Assembly: GCF_029893805.1 (NCBI RefSeq)
Contig: NZ_JARXYP010000002.1
Location: 124,001-188,000, forward strand
From: Streptomyces sp. SAI-135
Lineage (GTDB): Bacteria; Actinomycetota; Actinomycetes; Streptomycetales; Streptomycetaceae
Direction: 5' to 3'
DNA: 64,000 bases
In this document: one piece after another, positions 8,214 to 15,634 of the stretch
How the letters are laid out: the number at the start of each line of letters is the position of its first letter
How positions within the stretch are numbered: the first letter of the stretch is position 1
Made by a program: the position numbers and the translations under genes
The notes under the pieces: model-generated
What the model was told of the DNA's origin: nothing
Seen by the model: only the letters and a program-made list of their open reading frames with translations
Databases searched by the model: none

Positions 8214-9262
8214 CGAGCTCGTGCATGGTTGGCGCTGGCACGTCGAGATCTTGATCGTCGATCATGGTCAGCGTGGTGAAGAACCGGACGCGTGCAGCGG
8301 TCCTTCGGAGTCAGCAGATCACCGGACTGAGTGCAGAGGTGATCGCCGAACTCGTAGCGGAGGTCGGCCCGTTGTGGCATGAGAGGCACCAGGCGACCCT
8401 CGCCTCGCGTCCCCGCCAACGGGCCGTCGGCGCCGGTGCCAAGCACAAGCTCGTTTTCGTCGACCGGCTCCTGGCCACGTTGGTTCACCTCCGTCATGGC
8501 GCCACCCACGACGTACTGGCCTGCTGGTTCGACGTAGATCGCTCCACCATCACACGTGCGATCGGTGAAATACGGCCACTGCTGGCCCAGCGGGGCTGCA
8601 CCATCGCTCCCGGCCTGCGGCTTCGCACGCTCACCGAGGTGGTCGCCCACCTCGGCGAGAACGAGCAGACCGGGATCATCGACGGCACCGAGATTCGCGT
8701 CCGCCGCCCGGCTGCCGGGCGCAAGGACCGGGACAAGTACATCTCAGGGAAGAACAAGCAGAACGCCGTCAAGTCCATGGTCTTCACCGACGCTGCCGGC
8801 CGCCTTCTGTACTGCAGCCCTGCTGAGCCCGCGAGCTGCGCGGACATCACGCATGCCCGCAAGTTAGGGCTGGTCAGGCTCCTGGCCGACGGCCCCGCGG
8901 TGGAGATCCTCGCGGACGCCGGCTACCAGGGCCTGGGTGCCCAGACCGGCGGACGTGTGGTGACCCCGCCACACCGCAAGTTCAAGAAGAACGCCCCGGA
9001 CTGGTACGAGGAGATCCATGAACAGCGGCGCAAAGCCCACTCCTCACGCCGGATCCGCGTCGAGCACGGCATCGCCCATCTGAAGAACTGGCGAGCCCTC
9101 GCCCGCCACCACGGTCGTCGTGAGCAGATGAGTGACGTCATCCAAGCGGTCGCTGCACTGCTGTCTCACCAACAGGCGGCCACCTTCGCAATCGATGAAC
9201 GAGTGTAAACGCAGGGCCAGTTCACGCCCCTCGACGTGCCAGCGCCACCATGCACGAGCTCG
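8214..9262 (+). mobile_element. IS5-family element A, complete, with 33/34-bp inverted repeats and TAA target duplication
   Basis: The left end (8214-8247) and right end (9230-9262) are inverted copies starting CGAGCTCGTGCATGG and differing by one extra T on the left. Both ends are flanked by TAA (8211-8213 and 9263-9265), the expected 3-bp duplication. The element is 1049 bp and holds one intact transposase gene. Its right TAA is also the left border of the next element. Confidence 0.85.
8264..9208 (+). CDS. IS5-family (DDE_Tnp_4 type) transposase of element A
   Basis: 314 residues. It has a helix-turn-helix block (HDVLACWFDVDRSTITRAIG, about residues 82-101) and then the RNase H-like catalytic domain. 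The three acidic residues are visible in IIDGTEIRV, ILADAGYQG and RVEHGIAHLKNW. Full length and uninterrupted, so probably active. It catalyses cut-and-paste movement of its own element. Confidence 0.9.
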   Translation: MVSVVKNRTRAAVLRSQQITGLSAEVIAELVAEVGPLWHERHQATLASRPRQRAVGAGAKHKLVFVDRLLATLVHLRHGATHDVLACWFDVDRSTITRAIGEIRPLLAQRGCTIAPGLRLRTLTEVVAHLGENEQTGIIDGTEIRVRRPAAGRKDRDKYISGKNKQNAVKSMVFTDAAGRLLYCSPAEPASCADITHARKLGLVRLLADGPAVEILADAGYQGLGAQTGGRVVTPPHRKFKKNAPDWYEEIHEQRRKAHSSRRIRVEHGIAHLKNWRALARHHGRREQMSDVIQAVAALLSHQQAATFAIDERV

Positions 9263-9264
9263 TA

Positions 9265-10134
9265 AAGCGTGTTGCAGAAGGCCGTGATCAGGGCATTTCC
9301 CATGTATGCGTGGGGTGTTGAGGGCTGATCCGTTGTGGGTGGAGACGTTCACGGGCTTGCGGATGCGGCAGTTCGAAGGCCTGTTACGGGTGGTGCGGGA
9401 GCGGGGCGGCAACGGTCCTGGTGGCGGTCGGCCGTGGTGCCTGCCGTTGGCAGACCGGGTGCTGCTGGTGGCGGTCTACTACCGGACCAACCTGACCATG
9501 CGGCAGCTCGCGCCGCTGTTCGCCGTCTCGCCGGCGACGGTGTGCCGGGTCATCCAGCGGCTACGTCCCCTTCTCGCCCTCGAGCCGGTTTCCCGGCCCG
9601 CCGACGCCGCGGACCGGTTGTGGATCGTGGACGGTACCTTGATTCCGGTACGGGACCGGCAGGTCGGTGCCTCGAGCCGCAACTACCGGTTCTCGGCAAA
9701 TGTGCAGGTCATCATCGATGCCGACACCAGGCTGGTCGTGGCCACGGCTCGGCCGGCACCGGGCAACAGGGCCGACGCTCAGGTCTGGCGGAACTCCGGT
9801 CTTGACCAGCACTGCAACGGCGTCACGGTGCTGGGCGATGGCGCCTACATAAACACCGGCCTGGTCGTCCCGCACCGAAAACGGCCCGGCCGGCCACTCC
9901 TCGCGGGTGAGGAGGAAGACAACGCGGAACATCGCCGGGTTCGTGCCCGCGTCGAGCATGCTTTCGCCCGGATGAAGAACTACAAGATCCTGCGTGACTG
10001 CCGCCAGCGCGGCGACGGCCTTCACCACGCTGTCCAGGCCGTCGCCCACATGCAGAACCTCGCCTTGGCCGCGTGATCAGAACAGCAGAAACCCGGGCCT
10101 GACCTGCCCGATCACGGCCTTCTGCAACACGCTT
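9265..10134 (+). mobile_element. IS5-family (IS112-like) element B, complete, with 25-bp inverted repeats and TA target duplication
   Basis: The ends are perfect inverted copies over AAGCGTGTTGCAGAAGGCC and on through GTGATC (9265-9289 and 10110-10134). The element is flanked by TA (9263-9264 and 10135-10136). It is 870 bp. Elements A and C abut it on either side, which suggests B arrived first and its two TA(A) borders served as later targets. Confidence 0.8.
9306..10076 (+). CDS. IS5-family (IS112-like) transposase of element B
   Basis: 256 residues. The N-terminal helix-turn-helix has the pattern MRQLAPLFAVSPATVCRVIQ. The catalytic domain carries WIVDGTLIPV, VLGDGAYI and RARVEHAFARMKNYK, which supply the D, D and E. 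No stops or frameshifts. Judged intact. Confidence 0.88.
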   Translation: MRGVLRADPLWVETFTGLRMRQFEGLLRVVRERGGNGPGGGRPWCLPLADRVLLVAVYYRTNLTMRQLAPLFAVSPATVCRVIQRLRPLLALEPVSRPADAADRLWIVDGTLIPVRDRQVGASSRNYRFSANVQVIIDADTRLVVATARPAPGNRADAQVWRNSGLDQHCNGVTVLGDGAYINTGLVVPHRKRPGRPLLAGEEEDNAEHRRVRARVEHAFARMKNYKILRDCRQRGDGLHHAVQAVAHMQNLALAA

Positions 10135-10137
10135 TAA

Positions 10138-11265
10138 GAGGTCGTTTTCATCTGCCTCGAACAGGTATGGGGCGATTCTCGGGGTGCGGGGTGGCGGTGC
10201 GGAAGGGGCTGTGGGTGTGGTCGGGTCCTGTGGGCCCTGCGGGGTGACGGGCGGGGCGGGATGCGACTCGTTCCTGTCTCATCCCAGGATGCCCCCGTCT
10301 TCGTGGCCGTGTGCTTCGGGCGCCGTTGCTTCGCGCCTGGCAACCCCCCGATCCGCGGCGATACGCCGGAAGCATGCCGTCGCGACGTCCGTATCCGAGT
10401 GATCTGTCCGATGCCCGCTGGGAGTTGATCGAGCCGGTGCTCTCGGCCTGGCGCTTCGAGCGCCGCGGCCGGGCTCTGGACTTCGGCCGGCCACCCGAGC
10501 ACGACCTGCGCGACATCATGGACGCGATCTTGTATGTGGACCGCACCGGGATCCAGTGGCGCTATCTCCCGCACGACTTCCCGCACTGGAACACGGTCTA
10601 TGGCTACTTCGCCAAGTGGCAGCAGGAAGGTGTGTTCGCCCATCTCAACGGCCTGCTCAGGCAACTGTTACGGGAGAAGGAAGGACGGAACAGCGAGCCG
10701 TCGGCCTGCGTGATCGACGCCCAGAGCGTCAAGACCTCCACCAGCGTTCATGTCTCCAGCCAGGGCATCGACGCCGGGAAAAAGATCGTGGGCAGGAAGC
10801 GGAACATCGTCACCGACACCCTCGGTCTCCTGCTGGCCGTGCTGGTCACCGCGGCGAGCGTGCAGGACTCCGTCGCCGGGACCTGGCTCCTGGACCAGGT
10901 CGCCGCCGACCACCCCGGCATCCGCAAAGTGTGGGTGGACGGCGGCTACCGCCAGCACCTCGTGGAGCACGCCGCCGCCCTCGGCATCGACATGGAAATC
11001 ACCGCGCGCGCACCTGGGACCAGGGGCTTCACCCCGATCCCGAAGCGCTGGAGCGTCGAGCGGACCTACGGCTGGCTCATGCTCCACCGCCGTCTCGCCC
11101 GCGACTACGAGACCCTGACCGTCCGTTCCGAAGCCATGATCCACCTCGCCATGACCGATCTCATGGCCCGCCGCCTCACCAGCGAGAACACCATCTCCTG
11201 GCGCGATCCGACACGGCACACCAAACGGCAGATTCCGGGATGAAACAACGGGAGAAAACGACCTC
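10138..11265 (+). mobile_element. IS5-family element C, complete, with 12-bp inverted repeats and TAA target duplication
   Basis: The left end GAGGTCGTTTTC (10138-10149) is matched by GAAAACGACCTC (11254-11265). TAA flanks both sides (10135-10137 and 11266-11268). The element is 1128 bp with one intact transposase gene. It is inserted immediately at the right border of element B. Confidence 0.82.
10374..11243 (+). CDS. IS5-family transposase of element C
   Basis: 289 residues from the ATG at 10374. The start is typical for this group (YPSDLSDARWELIEPVL). A short helical region with DIMDAILYVDRTGIQWRYLP follows. The catalytic residues appear in CVIDAQSVKTS, WVDGGYRQHL and SVERTYGWLMLHRR. The frame is open 21 codons further upstream, but family homology begins at MPSRRPYPSD. 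Intact. Confidence 0.9.
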   Translation: MPSRRPYPSDLSDARWELIEPVLSAWRFERRGRALDFGRPPEHDLRDIMDAILYVDRTGIQWRYLPHDFPHWNTVYGYFAKWQQEGVFAHLNGLLRQLLREKEGRNSEPSACVIDAQSVKTSTSVHVSSQGIDAGKKIVGRKRNIVTDTLGLLLAVLVTAASVQDSVAGTWLLDQVAADHPGIRKVWVDGGYRQHLVEHAAALGIDMEITARAPGTRGFTPIPKRWSVERTYGWLMLHRRLARDYETLTVRSEAMIHLAMTDLMARRLTSENTISWRDPTRHTKRQIPG

Positions 11266-11366
11266 TAAGACTTGCTACCCGCTGCCTGCGGCGGAACGGC
11301 TCCCGCTGTGCTGTTTGAGGGCGTTAGCATCCGCAGGTCGCGACACTCGGGGGCAAAGGGGAGCGG

Positions 11367-14201
11367 ATGTCGCCGTTACCGACCTGGCTGGATACCTGGA
11401 GGGCGAAGGCGGAGGACTTCTGGGAGCCGGACAAGGACAAGATCTACGACCGGTCCGTTCGAGCCTCGCTCGCCGAACCGGAGACCGAGCGGCTGCTGGA
11501 CAAACGGGATGGGGCGGACGGGGACGCTGTCATCACGCAGATGCGCACCCCGGCCTACCGTCACTTCGTTCTCACCCGGTGCCCTTCCACGTCCTTGGAC
11601 AAGGCGTGCGACGAGCTGGTGGAAATCCATGACCGCCACGAGGACGCGGCCAGCACAACGCAGTGGAACTGGCAGGCGGCCTGCGCACTGATCGCACTGG
11701 CCGTCCTCACCGTCTTGGTGTTCGGCGGGCTGCTGGTCCTGGCTGCGGCAGGACTGGCAGCTGCCGCCGCGCTGTTCGCTCTGTTCTGGCGCGGCTCAGC
11801 GGTGTGGTTCAACCTGAGATGGTCCCTGGTGGCAGCAGGACGGGGGGCCCTTCTGCTGGCACAGCGGGTCACGGTGGGAGTCCGGGCCGCGCAGTGGGGA
11901 CAGGAACTGCGGGAACGGGGCACGGGCCCGGTGGTTGCCCAGCTGGTGCGGCATCTGCTGGGCGACGATCCTGACTCCCTGTTCATCCCGGACGACTATG
12001 AGATCGGCCTGCGCGCTTTGCGGGTGCCCGGCTTCGTGGTCGAGAACGGGGCAGCGCGGCAGCTGCAGCGCAAACTCACACAGATGATCGACGGCACCAT
12101 AGCCGTCTGCGGCCCCCGGGGTGCGGGCAAGACAACGCTGCTGGAGCAGTGTGTGGAGCGTGCCGGGTTCGGTGTCCTGGCTCAGGCACCGGCCACCTAC
12201 ACCCCGCACGACTTCCTGCTGTCGCTGTCGGTACGGCTGTGCAAGGCCTACATGGACCAACGCGGCTACGCTGCACCCGAGTTCACGCGGCTGTCCCCCA
12301 CACGTCGGCTACTGCGGCGGATGTGGTTGCAGGTCAAACGGCTGGGGCGGTGGAGTTCGTTCGCCGTGCCCGCCGCCGCCCTGCTGGTGCTGGGCCTGTC
12401 GGCCTCCGCCCGTACCCTGTACGCCCAGTACGCCGCATCCACGGCCGACCTCGTACGCACCTACACCGGCAGGGCCCGCGACTACGGTGTGGAGATGTGG
12501 CAGGGGCATGCCGTTGTCGCGAGCGTGAGTGTCATCATCGCCGGGATCGCCTGGTGGCAGTCACGGCACACGGCCTGGCTGCCCCGCCTGCTGGGACGCC
12601 TGTGGGTGTGGGGCAGCAGGCCCCTCGGCCTGCTCCTGGTCGTGGGATCGGTTGCCAGCGTGGTCTTCGATGACCAGATCCGCCAGCAGGTACGCCATCT
12701 CGAGCACACCCAGGAGGAGGCACTGGCGCGCCTCGCGCTCTACACGCTCGCGCTGACGGTGGTGTGGATGTTCTGCCGGGCCGCTGTGGCCTCGCGCGCC
12801 GTGATCCCCCTGGGAATAGGGCGTATCTCCCTGAGGACGGTGTTCCAGCCGGTGGCCGCCGCTGTGGGGACGCTGCTGTTGCTGTATCTGGTGCGCACTC
12901 CGCAGTCCCACGCCTTGCTCGCGGATCCCGACAACCCATTGCGCTTGGGGGGTGTACTGGCCGGGATCCTGATCGCCCGCATGGGCGGGTGGAGTCCGCG
13001 GCCGCAGGAGCCGGAACTGGTGACCCGCTGCCGCAACCACCTCTACCGGCTGCAGACGATCCAGCAGTCGACGAACGGGCTGACCACGGGTGCCGCGCAG
13101 GTGCTGAGCCTGGGCAGCACCCATACCACGTCCGTCTCCACGCTTCCCCCCAACTACCCGGAGCTGGTGGAAGAGTTCCGGGCCCTGCTCAAGGACATCG
13201 CCGCCGAGAAGGCAGTACAGAACAAGACCGTCGTGATCGCCATCGACGAGGTGGACCGCCTTGGCTCGGACATCCAGGCGCTGGCCTTCCTGCGCGAGAT
13301 CAAGGCCATTTTGGGTGTGCCGTTTGTCCACTACCTGATCTCGGTGGCGGACGATGTCGGAGCCGCTTTCGTCCGCCGCGGCCTGCCGCACCGGGACGTC
13401 ACCGACAGTTCTCTCGACGACATCGTTCATGTCCAGCCCAGCACGCTGGCCGAGTCGCGCGCTATCTTCGCCAAACGCTCCGACACGCTCATGGGCCCCT
13501 ACGTCATGCTCGCCCACGCGCTGTCCGGCGGCGTGCTGCGTGATCTTCTCCGCTACGGGCTGCAGATCAGCGAGATCCAGGCCGAGACGCAGTCGTACGA
13601 GCTGACCGATATCTCCCGCCGCCTCGTCCTGGAAGAGCTGGCGGAAACCTTCGCCGGCTTTCGCACGCTGCTGAGCAAGCAGCAGTGGACCCACGACACG
13701 CGGGATGTCCTGGCCTCGTTCCGCATTCTGAGCAGCTATCTGCGCGACCCGTGCCCATGCGCCCAAGCCGAGATAGAGCACGCCCTGCACCAGTTCGCCT
13801 TCTACACCGGCAGCGGGCAGCAGCCTAACGCCGGGCCTGATCACGAACTGCCCCATGACGTGCGCCAGCTCATCGACGAGGCCTCCGCCTACGCCTACTT
13901 CTCTCTCACCCTTCTTGGCATCTTCAGCGCGGAAGGGTTCGACCGCCGCACCCGCCTGGCCGCGGCCCACGGCCCAGACGGCGACCCCGACCGGCTAGCC
14001 GAAGCACGCCAGGAGCTTGGCATATCGCCCCACAGCGCCCGCTCCCTCATCGAGAACATCCGCAAGGCCTGGTCCCTTCCTCTGGCACCGACCCCCAGCC
14101 GACGCCTGCGGCCCTACCTCGGCATCTGCCCGCGCCACGGTCCCCGCACGAACCGTCGAGTAGGGCCGACGGCCTTCTTCGGGAACAGTGACGGCGCATG
14201 A
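11367..14201 (+). CDS. KAP-type P-loop NTPase with membrane segments inside the ATPase domain
   Basis: 944 residues. A hydrophobic pair of spans lies at about residues 105-145. Walker A (GPRGAGKTTLLEQ) is near residue 250, but Walker B (TVVIAIDEVDRLG) comes only near residue 625. The 370 residues between contain about five hydrophobic segments (for example WSSFAVPAAALLVLGLSA and VVASVSVIIAGIAWW). Membrane helices inserted between Walker A and B are the hallmark of KAP ATPases, which anchor signalling or defence complexes at the membrane; the role here is inferred only from that architecture. A helical region follows to the C-terminus. ATG 11367 has GGGAG at good spacing. It starts 100 bp after the IS stack and is not coupled to another gene. 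Confidence 0.7.
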   Translation: MSPLPTWLDTWRAKAEDFWEPDKDKIYDRSVRASLAEPETERLLDKRDGADGDAVITQMRTPAYRHFVLTRCPSTSLDKACDELVEIHDRHEDAASTTQWNWQAACALIALAVLTVLVFGGLLVLAAAGLAAAAALFALFWRGSAVWFNLRWSLVAAGRGALLLAQRVTVGVRAAQWGQELRERGTGPVVAQLVRHLLGDDPDSLFIPDDYEIGLRALRVPGFVVENGAARQLQRKLTQMIDGTIAVCGPRGAGKTTLLEQCVERAGFGVLAQAPATYTPHDFLLSLSVRLCKAYMDQRGYAAPEFTRLSPTRRLLRRMWLQVKRLGRWSSFAVPAAALLVLGLSASARTLYAQYAASTADLVRTYTGRARDYGVEMWQGHAVVASVSVIIAGIAWWQSRHTAWLPRLLGRLWVWGSRPLGLLLVVGSVASVVFDDQIRQQVRHLEHTQEEALARLALYTLALTVVWMFCRAAVASRAVIPLGIGRISLRTVFQPVAAAVGTLLLLYLVRTPQSHALLADPDNPLRLGGVLAGILIARMGGWSPRPQEPELVTRCRNHLYRLQTIQQSTNGLTTGAAQVLSLGSTHTTSVSTLPPNYPELVEEFRALLKDIAAEKAVQNKTVVIAIDEVDRLGSDIQALAFLREIKAILGVPFVHYLISVADDVGAAFVRRGLPHRDVTDSSLDDIVHVQPSTLAESRAIFAKRSDTLMGPYVMLAHALSGGVLRDLLRYGLQISEIQAETQSYELTDISRRLVLEELAETFAGFRTLLSKQQWTHDTRDVLASFRILSSYLRDPCPCAQAEIEHALHQFAFYTGSGQQPNAGPDHELPHDVRQLIDEASAYAYFSLTLLGIFSAEGFDRRTRLAAAHGPDGDPDRLAEARQELGISPHSARSLIENIRKAWSLPLAPTPSRRLRPYLGICPRHGPRTNRRVGPTAFFGNSDGA

Positions 14202-14284
14202 CCGGACGTCCCGCAGGCATGCCGCCAACCGAAGCTAACGCCCGCCCCTGTGCAGATGCCTTAACCGTGTTCACCACGGCGGAA

Positions 14285-14524
14285 CTACCAGCCCATGTCA
14301 CGGGCGACTTCGCTCTGAGCCGCTGCGATGTCCTCGGCGGTCGCCCCGGTCACATCGGCGTCCGCGGCCCACTCCAGCCGTGAAAGCAGATCGGCCAAGG
14401 CCTGCTTCTGGGCAGGATGGGTGACCGGCACCGAGTCGAGATCCGTGGTCATCAGCCAGTCGAACAACACGATGGCGTCCGCACGCCACAGGCGCACCGA
14501 CACGGTCGGGAGTTCGTCTTCCAT
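14285..14524 (-). CDS. Small conserved actinobacterial protein of unknown function
   Basis: 79 residues (MEDELPTVSVRLWRADAIVL start). Acidic, with a strand-like start and a helical second half (AQKQALADLLSRLEWAADAD, then AEDIAAAQSEVARDMGW). The ATG at 14524 is chosen because the frame upstream is arginine-rich and not protein-like. It is the only minus-strand gene between the KAP NTPase gene and the four-gene cassette. No function is assigned. Confidence 0.55.
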   Translation of the reverse strand: MEDELPTVSVRLWRADAIVLFDWLMTTDLDSVPVTHPAQKQALADLLSRLEWAADADVTGATAEDIAAAQSEVARDMGW

Positions 14525-15092
14525 GCGCCCATGATGCCGGGCAGACCGAGCTGATTGAACCGCACGACCCCAGGGGGCCAATTCTGCGGGACTGGTGGGT
14601 GTTCAGTTCTGCGAGAGCGTTGACAAGGCAGTCACGCATAGCCGGTTCCACCGGCCCGTGGCAGGGGCCGGGAGGGGCTACTTTCGACCAAACCCTCGGC
14701 CACGCAAGAAGTTCTTCGGCTGTTCCGTTCCCCGTATGGGGGTTGGCCGGCAAAGTCCGTCTGCCGCGTGGCGGCTGCCTCAGCAGCCGATGGCCACCGG
14801 ACTGTGACAGCGGCAGCGCAACCCTCGCGCCGCGCAGATCCGGCCTGCAGACGGGCGTTCCGCGCCGGCCGGGCGAGACACGGCAAGCGGCCTGGCCATC
14901 GCCATCAAGCTCACAACCGCTCACCAGTACGGATGAATTTGGACTCTTCACCACATGACCGATTCACGACTTCTCTCACTGTGATCGCTCGCGTACGTTG
15001 AGTCGCGTTTTCCTCCGGGCATGCCAGCTGCACTTCCCTCAGGGATACGCGGCAGCCGAGGAGGCCCACGGGGAACGGGGAGGGGCGGCACG
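14525..15092. other. 570-bp stretch with no gene I can support
   Basis: The open frames here lack coding character and match nothing I recognise. It should contain the promoter of the cassette that starts at 15093, but no clear -35/-10 pair can be picked by eye. Confidence 0.4.
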
Positions 15093-15617
15093 ATGGATCT
15101 GCTGACGTTTCCGGCACTGGCCGGACCGGTGCTGGTCGAGGCAGTCAGGTTCTTGTTCGACCGGACGGGCGCTGTGCTCGACCGGCGTGCGGGGCGGACT
15201 CCCCTGGAGGAGCCGGAGGAAGTCCTCGGGCATCCCGAGCCGCTGCGTGTCAGGCCCCAGGAGCTCACAGACGACCGTGTCGATCGCCTCTCGCAGGCTC
15301 ATGGGGCTCTTCAGGTCTACCTGTCACGTCCCGGCTTCCTGCAGGGCGACGATGCGGACCTGCGTGAACTGCTCGGGACGCTGCGCCGGGACCTGGAGGA
15401 GATCTACGGGCGCGGGCTCCCCTTCGGGCTGGAGGAACAGCGGCCCAACCCGGATGTGAACGTCGCCCAGCGCGCAACCTTCGTCCAGAACAGGCAAGTC
15501 GGCGTACGGGCAGGCCGCATCGCCGGCGGTGCGGGCGTGCGGGTGGAGCAGGACGCCGGAGTCATCGGCGAGTCGGGCGAACAGGTCGGGATTGAGGTCG
15601 AGGGAACGATCGGCTGA
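15093..15617 (+). CDS. First gene of the four-gene cassette: small unknown protein
   Basis: 174 residues from the ATG at 15093, which follows a GGGGAGGGG ribosome-binding stretch. The N-terminus (MDLLTFPALAGPVLVEAVRF) is hydrophobic and could be a membrane-associated helix. A helical middle (DDADLRELLGTLRRDLEEIY) follows. The C-terminal 45 residues are a Gly/Val-rich, strand-like tail (NRQVGVRAGRIAGGAGVRVE). I do not recognise the family. It lies 17 bp before the ATPase-like gene and is presumably co-transcribed with it. Confidence 0.6.
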   Translation: MDLLTFPALAGPVLVEAVRFLFDRTGAVLDRRAGRTPLEEPEEVLGHPEPLRVRPQELTDDRVDRLSQAHGALQVYLSRPGFLQGDDADLRELLGTLRRDLEEIYGRGLPFGLEEQRPNPDVNVAQRATFVQNRQVGVRAGRIAGGAGVRVEQDAGVIGESGEQVGIEVEGTIG

Positions 15618-15634
15618 GGCAGGCGGCAGAACTC

